Part shown: piece after piece, positions 1 through 8,460 of the stretch
How the letters are laid out: each line of letters starts with the position of its first letter
Numbering within the stretch: position 1 is the first letter of the stretch
Source: Phyllobacterium myrsinacearum
Lineage (GTDB): Bacteria > Pseudomonadota > Alphaproteobacteria > Rhizobiales > Rhizobiaceae
Assembly: GCF_002980555.1 (NCBI RefSeq)
Contig: NZ_PVBT01000001.1
Location: 62,001-126,000 of the forward strand
Length of the DNA: 64,000 nt
Direction of reading: 5' to 3'
The notes under the pieces: model-generated
The model's database searches: none
Told to the model about the DNA's origin: nothing
What the model saw: only the letters and a program-made list of their open reading frames with translations
Made by a program: the position numbers and the translations under genes

Positions 1-68
1 TGATCCGCCTTGACGGCGGCAGCGCCGGACTTTGCGGAAGGCATGGGGTTCTTGATTTCGAAATTCAT
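1..68 (-). CDS. Possible 5' end of a gene running off the left edge
   Basis: An ATG on the minus strand at 66-68 opens a frame reading MNFEIKNPMPSAKSGAAAVK and beyond, which stays open to the window edge. The peptide is too short to assign a family. The start sits at the end of a 349-bp region with no other gene, which fits a divergent gene pair with the DUF882 gene. No strong ribosome binding site is visible, so the call is weak and could be a chance frame. Confidence 0.3.
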   Translation of the reverse strand, partial: MNFEIKNPMPSAKSGAAAVKAD

Positions 69-417
69 TTTGGCACCGTTTTTTGGCAATCGACCGCTTG
101 TTCAAACGCGAATCATGAGAGATAGTTTCGGCGAGCCAGATGTTAAAAGTCCATTGGCGATTGTTCCAGTTGCGTATTCCGCGTTTACAAAACGTGCGTG
201 TGTAAGACCTAAGAAGGGTGGATTCTGACGCCAAAAGGTCTTAATGGTGCTGTTAACCACCCGTTGACCATGTCTTGAATCAGCTTTTCGCGTCTGGGTT
301 TTTGCCATGCTCTCAACGTATTTGTTCTTCAATAAGTGACCATTAACCATTAAATCGGATAATCCAGATATTCGGGGACTGGAAAAAACGGTCAAGGTTG
401 GGACGACATTGTCAAAC
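69..417. other. Intergenic region before the DUF882 gene
   Basis: About 350 bases without a convincing gene. It is noticeably more AT-rich than its surroundings and holds several TTAA-type words (241-257 and around 350-358). It presumably carries the promoters of the genes on either side. Two short open frames cross it (10-228 plus, 102-419 minus), but neither has recognisable protein features or a good ribosome site. Confidence 0.5.
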
Positions 418-2385
418 ATGATTCATGCACAGAACGGCAAATCGACGGCAGGTTCTTTTGTACGCGCCAGCTGGTTTGTGTTCCTCATGGTCTTCGGCTC
501 GATGCTGTTCGCATCGGCACAGGCTTCCGCTGAGACACGCACGCTCAAGCTCTATTTCATTCACACCAAGGAACGCGCGGAAATCACGTTCAAGAAGAAT
601 GGACGCTATCAGCAGGACGGCCTGAACAAGCTCAACCGCTTCCTGCGCGACTGGCGCCGCAACGAACCGACGAACATGGATCCCCGCCTGTTCGATCTGG
701 TCTGGCAGGTCTATCAGGCCGTCGGCGGCTCCGATTACATCCATGTGGTTTCCGCCTACCGGTCTCCGGCCACCAATTCCATGCTGCGCTCGCGCAGCCG
801 CGGCGTCGCCCAGAAAAGCCAGCATATGCTGGGCAAGGCGATGGACTGGTATCTTCCCGGCGTGAAACTTTCGACCCTGCGCGTGACCGCGCTGAAATTC
901 CAGGCCGGCGGCGTCGGCTATTACCCGACATCCGGCTCGCCTTTCGTCCACACCGACGTCGGCAATGTCCGCATGTGGCCGCGCATGAGCCGCCGCGAAC
1001 TGCTGGCCGTCTTCCCCGACGGCAAGACGATGCACATCCCCGCGGATGGCAAGCCGCTGCCCGGTTATGAACAGGCTGTTGCCGCCTATGAATCGCGCAA
1101 GCGCAGCGGCGGTTCCGTGCAGGTCGCCAGCAATTCCTCCAGCTCCGGCCGTCGCGGCAAGACCCTGTTCGGCATGCTCTTTGGCGGCGGCGGTGCCGAC
1201 GACGAGGAGGATTCCAGCGAAGGCAGCGTCGCCGTGGCCTCCGCGCCGACCCCATCGCGCGGCGTAGCCCGCGTCGCAAGGCCGGCTGCATCGGATGATG
1301 ACGAAGGCGGCGGTGCAACATCGCTGCCGGGCGTGGCGGTCGGACAGTCCGCCCCTGCCGCAGCTCCGGCTGCGCCTGCCCTGCCAACCCGCAATGCGCC
1401 TGCGCCTTTGACAGCGCCGCGGCCTGAAACACCGGTCGAAGCCTCGCCGGAAGACAATGCCGCGCTCGCCTTTGCCGTTCCTGTGCCGCTGCGCCGTCCG
1501 GATTATGCGCCGGCTGCACCTGAAACAGGCGCTCCCGCCACGCTGAACGCGCTCGCCGAGGATCAGTCGACCGTTGTCGCAGCCCTGCCGACGCCGCGTC
1601 CCACCGACAGCGCCGGTGCCATCCGTGACATGATCGCCGCCAATGTGAACACTCCGGCCAACGAACCGGCACCGGCCGCTCAGCCGGAAATGGTCAATGC
1701 GCTGGTTCCCGTTCCCTTTGACAAGCCGCAGTCCGGTCCCAAGCGTACCGACATGATGGTGGCCTCGGTGGTGCCGAACCCGCGCCCGGCCATGCCGCCT
1801 GCGCAGGTACAGGTTGCCGCGGCATCCGAGCATGATGTCATCCCGGTCCCGAACGACGATCTGGAAACCATCATCAAGCAGTCCGATGCCGCCCATGCCA
1901 AGGCACCGGCCGTTGCATCGGCCCAGGCCATGCCGACAGTACCGGCAACCACGGGCGGCCGCGTCGTCCGCAACAAGCCGGCACCGGCCCAGAACACGCA
2001 GCTCGCATCGGCTGAGCCCCAGCCGTCGCTGCGCCGCACCATGCTGGATGCGGGCGGTTCGGCCGATCCGGTGGCCATGCTCGACAGCGGTGTGATCACC
2101 ACGGGCAAAACCTCGAAGCCGCGCCGCCAGACGGCCAAGAACCAGGGTGCCAAGGCTATCCAGGTTGCCTCGGAAGTGCCGGACCGGGCGCTGTCCAGCC
2201 AGCAGGTCGCCGAGACCTCGCCGAATGTCGAACCGGCCGTCCTGCGCAACGAAGCCATGCGCACTGCGCCGACGACCGTTTATACGGCAGGCTTCCAGCA
2301 GGCGCTGCCGGTGGCCGACACCAACAAGTTCACGGGCAAGGCTGTGACCTTCCTGTCGATTGCGAAGTTCACCGCAACCAACTGA
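418..2385 (+). CDS. DUF882 / peptidase M15-like exported protein with long low-complexity tail
   Basis: About 655 residues. A hydrophobic signal segment (about residues 18-38, ending Ala-Ser-Ala) predicts export. Residues 40-190 form the DUF882 domain, related to the M15 (VanY/YcbK-like) zinc peptidases. The likely metal ligands are His136 and Asp143 in SQHMLGKAMD and His178 in FVHTDVG, next to the SAYRSP motif at 112-117. From about residue 230 onward the protein is Ala/Pro/Val-rich low complexity with repeated short PVP and PRP-like blocks, probably a disordered periplasmic or cell-wall-spanning tail. The family is thought to act on peptidoglycan, but its substrate is unproven. A TTG nine bases upstream (409) is an alternative start; the ATG at 418 is preferred. 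A strong terminator follows the stop codon. Confidence 0.8.
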   Translation: MIHAQNGKSTAGSFVRASWFVFLMVFGSMLFASAQASAETRTLKLYFIHTKERAEITFKKNGRYQQDGLNKLNRFLRDWRRNEPTNMDPRLFDLVWQVYQAVGGSDYIHVVSAYRSPATNSMLRSRSRGVAQKSQHMLGKAMDWYLPGVKLSTLRVTALKFQAGGVGYYPTSGSPFVHTDVGNVRMWPRMSRRELLAVFPDGKTMHIPADGKPLPGYEQAVAAYESRKRSGGSVQVASNSSSSGRRGKTLFGMLFGGGGADDEEDSSEGSVAVASAPTPSRGVARVARPAASDDDEGGGATSLPGVAVGQSAPAAAPAAPALPTRNAPAPLTAPRPETPVEASPEDNAALAFAVPVPLRRPDYAPAAPETGAPATLNALAEDQSTVVAALPTPRPTDSAGAIRDMIAANVNTPANEPAPAAQPEMVNALVPVPFDKPQSGPKRTDMMVASVVPNPRPAMPPAQVQVAAASEHDVIPVPNDDLETIIKQSDAAHAKAPAVASAQAMPTVPATTGGRVVRNKPAPAQNTQLASAEPQPSLRRTMLDAGGSADPVAMLDSGVITTGKTSKPRRQTAKNQGAKAIQVASEVPDRALSSQQVAETSPNVEPAVLRNEAMRTAPTTVYTAGFQQALPVADTNKFTGKAVTFLSIAKFTATN

Positions 2386-2406
2386 TCACCCGTTCACGGG
2401 TCAAAC

Positions 2407-2439
2407 AAAAGGGCGGCTCCGAAACGGGCCGCCCTTTTT
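2407..2439. terminator. Bidirectional rho-independent terminator
   Basis: A GC-rich stem (GGGCGGC at 2411-2417 with GCCGCCC at 2428-2434) is flanked by AAAA on the left and a T-run on the right. It lies between the convergent DUF882 gene and the aldolase gene and can serve both. Confidence 0.9.
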
Positions 2440-2496
2440 CATGAATTCCGGTATCTGCTGCACCACACACCAAAAGGCATGCTTAAAAATACCGCT

Positions 2497-3138
2497 CTAT
2501 ACCTTCGCCAGCTTGGCGGCCTCGGCGGCAAGCCTGGTGATTTCATCCCAGTTTCCGGCCTGAACCAGATTTTCCGGAGCAACCCAGGAGCCGCCGACAC
2601 AGACAACGTTCGGCAGATCAAGATAGGTTTTTGCATTGCCCGCACCGATACCGCCGGTCGGGCAGAACTGGATACCGGCAAAGGGTGACGACAGGGATTT
2701 GAGGAAGGACGCTCCGCCTGCCTGCTCGGCCGGGAAGAATTTCAGCATTGTATAGCCTTCTTCGCGCAGCGCCATGATTTCCGCCGGTGTGATCGCACCG
2801 GGAAGCAGCGGCACCTTGCCGGTGCTCGCAGCCTTCAGCAGCTGCGGCGTGGCGCCGGGGCTGACGATGAAACGCGATCCGGCGGCGCTGGCCTCTTCAT
2901 ACTGGCGCGCATTGAGAATGGTTCCGGCACCGACGATGGCCTCGGGCACTTCATTGGCGACCGCGCGGATGGCGTCGAGCGCGGCGGGTGTGCGCAGGGT
3001 GATCTCGATGGCCGGAAGGCCACCGGCGGCCAGCGCACGGGCCAGCGGCACCGCATGGGCGACATCGTTGACGAGAATGACCGGGATAACCGGCTGGCCC
3101 TTCAGAACGGGTAATAGCAAATCGGTCTTCTGGGCCAT
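2497..3138 (-). CDS. eda: KDPG/KHG aldolase (2-dehydro-3-deoxy-phosphogluconate aldolase)
   Basis: About 213 residues, the normal length for this class I aldolase of the Entner-Doudoroff pathway. It splits 2-keto-3-deoxy-6-phosphogluconate into pyruvate and glyceraldehyde 3-phosphate and may also act on 4-hydroxy-2-oxoglutarate. From the start used here, Glu45, Arg49 (EITLRTPAAL) and the Schiff-base Lys133 (MLKFFPAE) fall exactly where the family's catalytic residues are expected. The start at 3138 has a GGAGAG ribosome site; an in-frame ATG at 3180 has no such support. The gene follows the muramidase on the same strand after 38 bp, without obvious functional linkage. Confidence 0.93.
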   Translation of the reverse strand: MAQKTDLLLPVLKGQPVIPVILVNDVAHAVPLARALAAGGLPAIEITLRTPAALDAIRAVANEVPEAIVGAGTILNARQYEEASAAGSRFIVSPGATPQLLKAASTGKVPLLPGAITPAEIMALREEGYTMLKFFPAEQAGGASFLKSLSSPFAGIQFCPTGGIGAGNAKTYLDLPNVVCVGGSWVAPENLVQAGNWDEITRLAAEAAKLAKV

Positions 3139-3176
3139 GTCAAACTCTCCGCTGTTGTTGGGTTCAATCGATTTAG

Positions 3177-3809
3177 TCATACCGGGCCGCTTTGTCCACC
3201 GCTTGCTGTGGTGCCGCGGGATTCGGCCGCGGCAAAACGGCGCCAGGCGAGGGCCAGTTTGGCATCATAGCGGTTCTGTGTGAACTTTGGACCATTATAG
3301 GCGCGGGCAAAGCTCTTCCAGTCATGCCGTGCCAGGGCAGGCATGAGGTTGTTGTGCGCGATGAAGCGGATCATCAGGCGCAGCTGCCCCTTGAGCGAAG
3401 CGCGCGCTTCGGCGGCCAGCGCCTCGACACTGTCATGGCCAAGGCATTTCCAGTGGGCGCCCATGACCTGCCCGATCCCCCAGGATACGGATTCAAGCGC
3501 TGCCGGCCGGTTGATGGCGATGGCTGCCTCCAGCAGCTGCCAGCGCGCCGCCTGCGATGCGGGATTGCGGACCGCACCGGCGGTCGGGCTGGCGAGACCC
3601 TTGCTGCGGGCGATCTGCCGCTGGCCGCCTGTCAGACGCTGGTCGAAATAGTGTCCCTCGAAGCGGATGGGCGGTTCGCTGTGCCCGTCGATCCGGTAAA
3701 GGCAGACGCCGCCGCTTTCCACCTCGACGACGGCCAGCAGCGCCGCCGGTTCGATTCCGGCCCGCTGCGCCTCGTCGCGGATGTCGCCCATATCCTGTTG
3801 TGAAAGCAT
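3177..3809 (-). CDS. N-acetylmuramidase domain protein (DUF3380)
   Basis: About 210 residues that resemble the N-acetylmuramidase (DUF3380) fold of phage-like endolysins. The segment includes a likely acidic catalytic region near the N terminus (AVVEVESGG), RFEGHYF, the WGIGQVMG helix and a C-terminal FARAYNGP motif. It would cleave glycan strands of peptidoglycan. No signal peptide is visible, so it could be a cytoplasmic endolysin-like protein that needs help to cross the membrane, or a domesticated prophage gene. No other phage genes are nearby. The start at 3809 is chosen for its GAGGG site about nine bases upstream; an in-frame ATG at 3842 would add 11 residues. Confidence 0.8.
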   Translation of the reverse strand: MLSQQDMGDIRDEAQRAGIEPAALLAVVEVESGGVCLYRIDGHSEPPIRFEGHYFDQRLTGGQRQIARSKGLASPTAGAVRNPASQAARWQLLEAAIAINRPAALESVSWGIGQVMGAHWKCLGHDSVEALAAEARASLKGQLRLMIRFIAHNNLMPALARHDWKSFARAYNGPKFTQNRYDAKLALAWRRFAAAESRGTTASGGQSGPV

Positions 3810-3934
3810 GTTCTCAGTCCCTCGGGAATTGTACCTGTTCACCAGGGATTATCGGGCGCTTTGGCGGGTGGTTGATAAGTTGGTGGTGTAAAACTCTTGA
3901 AATCATCGCCTGGGAGCAGTAGTTGCAGGGGATC

Positions 3935-4864
3935 ATGACCGATCACACAGCAAACTTGCCCTTCAAAGTGGCAGCACTCTACCGTTTTGCCCGGCTGGAA
4001 CACTACCAGTCGTTGCAGGAGCCGCTGGCGCAGCTGTGCTGCGGGGCGGGCATCAAGGGCACGCTGCTGCTGGCGGGCGAAGGCATCAACGGCACGGTGG
4101 CCGGTTCGGCTGAAGCCATCGACAGGCTGGTTGCATTTCTTGAAGCGGAGCCTGCCATTGCGGGCATGGAACTGAAATATTCCTACGCGAGCGACATGCC
4201 GTTCAAGCGCATGAAGGTGCGGTTGAAAAAGGAAATCGTCACCATGGGCGTCGAGGATATCGACCCGCTCCAGAGCGTCGGCACCTATGTGCCCGCGCAG
4301 GAGTGGAACGCGCTGATTTCCGACCCCGGCACGATCGTCATCGATACGCGCAATGATTATGAAACGGCGATCGGCACCTTTGCCAATGCGGTTGACCCGC
4401 AGACAAAGACGTTCCGCGAGTTCCCGCAATGGGTGGAAAACCACCGCGACGAACTGGAAGGCAAGAAGATCGCCATGTTCTGCACCGGCGGCATCCGCTG
4501 CGAGAAGGCGACGGCCTTCGTCAAGGGGCTGGGTTTTGACGATGTGTTCCATCTAAAGGGCGGCATCCTCAAATATCTCGAGGACGTGCCCGCCGCGGAA
4601 AGCCGCTGGGAAGGCGAGTGCTTTGTCTTCGACGAACGCGTCTCGGTCGGTCATGGACTGGTCGAGGGCGACGCGGAGCTGTGCCATGCCTGCCGCAATC
4701 CGATTGCGCCGGAGGACAAATTGTCCCCGCTGTTTGCCGAAGGCATTTCCTGCCCGAACTGCTATCACGAGCGGACGGATGCCGACCGCGCCCGCTTTGC
4801 CGAACGGCAAAAACAGGTGAAACTCGCCAAATTGCGCGGCGAAAAGCAGCATATCGGCTCCTGA
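3935..4864 (+). CDS. trhO: tRNA uridine(34) hydroxylase TrhO (rhodanese domain)
   Basis: About 309 residues. The N-terminal acylphosphatase-like UPF0176 domain (residues 8-105) is followed by a rhodanese domain (about 120-215) whose active-site loop reads CTGGIRCEK, with Cys183. It ends with a Cys-rich C-terminal region containing CHACRNP and CPNC. TrhO (YceA family) hydroxylates uridine 34 of some tRNAs using O2, the first step toward 5-methoxy- or carboxymethoxyuridine. The ATG at 3935 follows AGGGG; an in-frame TTG 12 bases upstream is less likely. Monocistronic as far as the sequence shows. Confidence 0.92.
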   Translation: MTDHTANLPFKVAALYRFARLEHYQSLQEPLAQLCCGAGIKGTLLLAGEGINGTVAGSAEAIDRLVAFLEAEPAIAGMELKYSYASDMPFKRMKVRLKKEIVTMGVEDIDPLQSVGTYVPAQEWNALISDPGTIVIDTRNDYETAIGTFANAVDPQTKTFREFPQWVENHRDELEGKKIAMFCTGGIRCEKATAFVKGLGFDDVFHLKGGILKYLEDVPAAESRWEGECFVFDERVSVGHGLVEGDAELCHACRNPIAPEDKLSPLFAEGISCPNCYHERTDADRARFAERQKQVKLAKLRGEKQHIGS

Positions 4865-4901
4865 TCACAAAAAATCCATCGGTCATTGCAATGCCGCCAT
4901 G

Positions 4902-4920
4902 CCGACCCTAACTAGGTCGG
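4902..4920. other. Short hairpin after trhO
   Basis: CCGACC (4902-4907) pairs with GGTCGG (4915-4920) around a 7-base loop. There is no T-run, so this is at best a weak terminator or an mRNA-end stabiliser. Confidence 0.4.
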
Positions 4921-4951
4921 GACGCATCCGTGCAGCCATGAGGAGATTTGC

Positions 4952-5668
4952 ATGTTCGACCCGAAGAAGATTCTTGATGATTTTCTGGGAAGCAGTATTC
5001 CCGGAACTGGAACCTCCGTTCGAGATACGGCCGGCAAGGCAACACAGATGGCCAAGGACAATCCGCTGGCGGCCGGCGCTTTGGCTGCGGTGCTGCTGGG
5101 CACGGGCACGGGCCGCGACATCGCCGGCGGTGCGCTGAAGCTCGGCGGCCTCGCTGCCGTGGCCGGGCTCGCCTACAAGGCCTATCAGAGTTATCAGTCG
5201 GGCAATGCACCGGCCGAGACGGCGAAGACCGGGCAGCCGGACCTGCTGCCGCCGCCTGACGATTCAAGCTTCCATCCGGCGACGGCGCCGCAGGGCGAGC
5301 ACGCATTTGCGCTGGTGCTGGTGCGCGCCATGATTGCCGCTGCCCGCGCCGACGGCCATGTGGATGAGGCGGAACGGGCCCGCATCGTTGAAAAGCTCTC
5401 CCTGTCCGGCATGAACAGCGACGCGCAGGAATTCCTCGCCATGGAGCTGAATGCCCCCGTCAATGTCGACGCGCTGGTTGCCGCCGCTGTCACCGATGCG
5501 CAGAAGGTCGAGCTTTACACGGCGTCGCGCCTTGCCATCGAGGCCAAGACCCGCGCCGAACGCGGCTATCTCGATCTTCTGGCCGGACGCCTGAAACTGC
5601 CGGATAATCTCATCGATCATATCGAGGCCACCGTGGCCAATGTGAAAACGCCCGCGCCGCAGGCGTAG
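4952..5668 (+). CDS. DUF533 / TerB-like membrane-associated protein
   Basis: About 238 residues. The N-terminal half has a Gly/Ala-rich hydrophobic stretch (about residues 30-75) typical of DUF533 (YebE-type) inner-membrane proteins. The C-terminal half (about residues 110-235) is helical and resembles the TerB fold, with an acidic segment near DGHVDEAERARIVEKL. The function of the family is unknown; a role in membrane stress or metal response is guessed from the TerB relationship. A GAGG ribosome site precedes the ATG. A strong terminator closes the transcript. Confidence 0.75.
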   Translation: MFDPKKILDDFLGSSIPGTGTSVRDTAGKATQMAKDNPLAAGALAAVLLGTGTGRDIAGGALKLGGLAAVAGLAYKAYQSYQSGNAPAETAKTGQPDLLPPPDDSSFHPATAPQGEHAFALVLVRAMIAAARADGHVDEAERARIVEKLSLSGMNSDAQEFLAMELNAPVNVDALVAAAVTDAQKVELYTASRLAIEAKTRAERGYLDLLAGRLKLPDNLIDHIEATVANVKTPAPQA

Positions 5669-5688
5669 CGGCGAGCGAACCCGCATTG

Positions 5689-5718
5689 AAAACACCCGCC
5701 CCGCAAGGCGGGTGTTTT
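5689..5718 (+). terminator. Rho-independent terminator
   Basis: A perfect 12-bp stem: AAAACACCCGCC (5689-5700) with GGCGGGTGTTTT (5707-5718), 6-base loop. It closes the DUF533 gene and separates it from the molybdate operon. Confidence 0.92.
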
Positions 5719-5944
5719 GCTCTCGACAAGACAAACGACTCCAGTCTAGTTTGACGCGTTCTGACTCGGGGCCGAGGGTTCGTCAGGACATAAGGGCAGT
5801 GTCGATGGCTGCCATTGCGTCAAGGGTTTTGAGAGCGTCCGGGTCGCGCGCGCTTTGTTCGGACCCACCATCATGTCTGATGTATGCAACTGGATGCATG
5901 GCCGGTGTGAGACCGCCATGGATTCGTGGACAGGGGTGGACCTC

Positions 5945-6697
5945 ATGAAAAAAATTCTCATTCTGGGCTTTATGGTTCTGGCGGCGATGGCGGGTGCCAA
6001 CGGTGCCTCTGCCGCCGAAAAGGTAACGGTGTTTGCCGCGGCGAGCATGAAGGAAGTGGTCGAAACGGCGGCTGCGAAATTTGAAGCAAAGACCGGCACG
6101 AAAGTGACCTCCTCCTTTGCCGCATCGTCGGTGCTGGCCAAGCAGATCGAGCAGGGCGCGCCCGCGAACCTTTTCATTTCCGCCGATCTCGACTGGATGG
6201 ACTATCTCGAGCAGCGCAATCTCATCGACAAGCCGTCGCGCAAGATCGTTGCGGGCAATGCGCTTGTCATTCTGACCAAGGCTGACAAGGGCGATGCCGC
6301 GGCCATCCTGAAGGCCGGGCGCTTTGCCATGGGCGATCCCAGCAACGTGCCGGCGGGCAAGTATGGCAAGAGCGCGCTGGAGACATTGAAAGTCTGGGAC
6401 GACGTCGCCAAGAACGCCGTTTTCACCGAGAACGTGCGCGCGGCGCTGGAATTCGTGCGTCGCGGCGAGGCGAACTCCGCCATCGTCTACGCCTCGGACC
6501 ATACCGCTGCGCCGGAACTGATCGAAGCCTATCGTTTTGCCGGTTCGACGCACAAGCCCATCCTCTATCCGGCTGCGCTGGTCGGCAAGGAGCCTTCGGC
6601 CGAAGGCAAGTCGTTCCTCGATTTCCTCGCCAGCGATGAAGGCCAGGAGATCATCAAGTCGAAAGGCTTTGTCGGCGCATCTGACAAGGCAGGCTGA
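5945..6697 (+). CDS. modA: Molybdate ABC transporter substrate-binding protein ModA
   Basis: About 250 residues including a signal peptide of about 26 (MKKILILGFM... ending in ASAAE). The mature part begins VTVFAAASMKE, the usual ModA opening, with the Ser that contacts the oxyanion. It captures molybdate or tungstate in the periplasm and hands it to ModBC. The ATG at 5945 is chosen because it starts a clean signal peptide; an upstream in-frame ATG at 5855 would add an implausible 30 residues. It heads a tight operon: modB starts two bases after its stop. No clear ModE palindrome was found upstream. Confidence 0.93.
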   Translation: MKKILILGFMVLAAMAGANGASAAEKVTVFAAASMKEVVETAAAKFEAKTGTKVTSSFAASSVLAKQIEQGAPANLFISADLDWMDYLEQRNLIDKPSRKIVAGNALVILTKADKGDAAAILKAGRFAMGDPSNVPAGKYGKSALETLKVWDDVAKNAVFTENVRAALEFVRRGEANSAIVYASDHTAAPELIEAYRFAGSTHKPILYPAALVGKEPSAEGKSFLDFLASDEGQEIIKSKGFVGASDKAG

Positions 6698-6699
6698 TC

Positions 6700-7383
6700 G
6701 TGCCGGGTGAGACAGAATGGGCCATTGTTCTTCTGTCGCTGAGGGTCGCGCTGGTCGCGATCCTCGTCGCTCTGCCCTTTGCCTTCGTTTTCGCCTGGAT
6801 TCTGGCGCGCTTTTCCTTCTGGGGCAAAAGCCTGCTGCAGGCGCTCATCACCATGCCGCTGGTCATTCCGCCCGTCGTCACCGGCTATCTCCTGCTGGTG
6901 TGGTTCGGCGCGCGCGGCATGCTGGGCGGCTTATTCAATGACGTGTTCGGGCTGACCTTTTCGTTTCGCTGGACCGGCGCGGCGCTGGCGGCCGGTGTCA
7001 TGGCCTTTCCCCTGCTGGTGCGGCCGATGCGCCTTTCCATCGAAAGTCTCGATCGCGGCCTCGAGGAGGCGGCGCGCTCGCTTGGTGCGGGGCGCATCGT
7101 GGTGTTCCTGACGGTGACGCTGCCGCTGCTGCTGCCGGGTATTCTCGCCGGTGCGGTGCTGGGCTTTGCCAAGGCGCTGGGCGAATTCGGCGCGACGATC
7201 ACTTTCGTGTCCAATATTCCGGGCGAAACACAGACCCTGTCGCTTGCCATATATTCGCTGCTGCAGAGCCCGAATGGCGATGTGGCCGCGCTGCGGCTGA
7301 TTCTGGTTTCCGTGGTGATCTCGATCGTCGCGGTGGTGGCATCCGAATGGCTGCAGCGGCGGCTCAGCGGAGGGCGGACATGA
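6700..7383 (+). CDS. modB: Molybdate ABC transporter permease ModB
   Basis: About 227 residues with five hydrophobic segments and the BPD_transp_1 EAA loop (EEAARSLGAGRIVVFLTVTL). The protein forms the membrane channel of the molybdate importer. A GTG start at 6700 lies two bases after the modA stop. The 3' end overlaps the modC start by four bases (ATGA), which points to translational coupling. Confidence 0.93.
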   Translation: MPGETEWAIVLLSLRVALVAILVALPFAFVFAWILARFSFWGKSLLQALITMPLVIPPVVTGYLLLVWFGARGMLGGLFNDVFGLTFSFRWTGAALAAGVMAFPLLVRPMRLSIESLDRGLEEAARSLGAGRIVVFLTVTLPLLLPGILAGAVLGFAKALGEFGATITFVSNIPGETQTLSLAIYSLLQSPNGDVAALRLILVSVVISIVAVVASEWLQRRLSGGRT

Positions 7384-8456
7384 GCGATACGTTGTTCGTC
7401 TCGGTTGAGGGCCAGGTCGGGTCATTCCCCGTCACCGCCGCATTCACGGCAGGCGGCGGCGTCACCGCGCTGTTCGGCGAATCCGGTGCGGGCAAGACCA
7501 CGCTTCTGAAAATGATTGCCGGGGTCACGCGCCCGGCCAAGGGCCGGATCGCCATCCGCGACCACGTGCTGTTCGACAGCGCCAGGGGTATCCACCTTGC
7601 GCCGGAACAGCGCCGGATCGGCTATGTCTTCCAGGATGCGCGGCTGTTTCCGCATCTTTCGGTCAGGAACAACCTGACCTATGCGCGCTGGGCGGGGCGG
7701 CGCAGCGAAGGCCTGTCCTATGACCGGGTGGTGGCACTGCTCGGCCTTGAGCATCTGCAGCAGCGCGCCCCGGCGCTGCTGTCCGGCGGCGAGCGCCAGC
7801 GCGTGGCGATCGGGCGGGCGCTTCTGTCCAATCCGGCGCTGCTGCTGATGGACGAGCCGCTGTCGTCCCTCGATCATTCGCGCCGCCAGGAAATCCTGCC
7901 TTTCCTCGAAACCCTGCGCGATGAAACCGGATTGCCGATCCTCTATGTCAGCCACGAGATCGACGAGGTGGCGCGGCTCGCCGACGAGATCGTGCTGCTG
8001 CAGGGCGGCCGGGTCACGGCGAGCGGACCGGCCGAGGCGATCTTTTCGCGGCTCGGCAGCCATGACGATGCCGGTGCACTGGTGACGGGCGTGGTCACGG
8101 CAAGCGACGAGGCTTTCGGGCTGACATCCCTCGATATTGGCGGCCAGCCGTTCCAGATCGCCAGGCTCGGCTTTGCCGCCGGAACAAAGCTGCGGCTGCG
8201 GATAAGGGCGCGGGACGTTTCCATCGCCCGCGCCCTGCCGCAGGCGATCAGCGTGCGCAACATCCTGCCCGCGAAAATTACCGCCATCGCCGGCAATGAC
8301 GGTCCCGACTGCGACCTGACGCTCGACATTGGCGGCCAGACCATCGTTGCGCGGCTGACGCGCAAGTCGGCGAGCGAGCTTGCGCTCAAACAGGGCGAGG
8401 CGGTGTTCGCCCTGGTCAAGGCCGCATCGGTGGATCGCGGCGTGTTGCGCGGCTGA
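7380..8456 (+). CDS. modC: Molybdate ABC transporter ATP-binding protein ModC
   Basis: About 358 residues. The ATPase domain carries Walker A GESGAGKTT (about 33-41), the Q-loop region GYVFQDARLF, signature LSGGERQRV (about 134-142) and Walker B LLLMDEP (about 154-160). A C-terminal TOBE/MOP-like region (about 290-355) fits oxyanion sensing in ModC. It powers molybdate uptake. The ATG lies within the modB stop (ATGA overlap). The stop is four bases from the convergent aminotransferase stop, with no hairpin between them. Confidence 0.93.
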   Translation: MSDTLFVSVEGQVGSFPVTAAFTAGGGVTALFGESGAGKTTLLKMIAGVTRPAKGRIAIRDHVLFDSARGIHLAPEQRRIGYVFQDARLFPHLSVRNNLTYARWAGRRSEGLSYDRVVALLGLEHLQQRAPALLSGGERQRVAIGRALLSNPALLLMDEPLSSLDHSRRQEILPFLETLRDETGLPILYVSHEIDEVARLADEIVLLQGGRVTASGPAEAIFSRLGSHDDAGALVTGVVTASDEAFGLTSLDIGGQPFQIARLGFAAGTKLRLRIRARDVSIARALPQAISVRNILPAKITAIAGNDGPDCDLTLDIGGQTIVARLTRKSASELALKQGEAVFALVKAASVDRGVLRG

Positions 8457-8460
8457 TCCG

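Noticed and set aside
241-257. CtrA-like site (TTAA ... TTAAC)
   Set aside because: The spacing is eight bases rather than the seven of the established consensus, and nothing else supports cell-cycle control.
412-1896. Long open frame antisense to the DUF882 gene
   Set aside because: It is His/Arg/Gly-rich in a pattern that follows from the GC-rich codons of the real gene, has no family features and no ribosome site.
5720-5944. ModE operator upstream of modA
   Set aside because: No palindrome resembling the known ModE site was found in this stretch.
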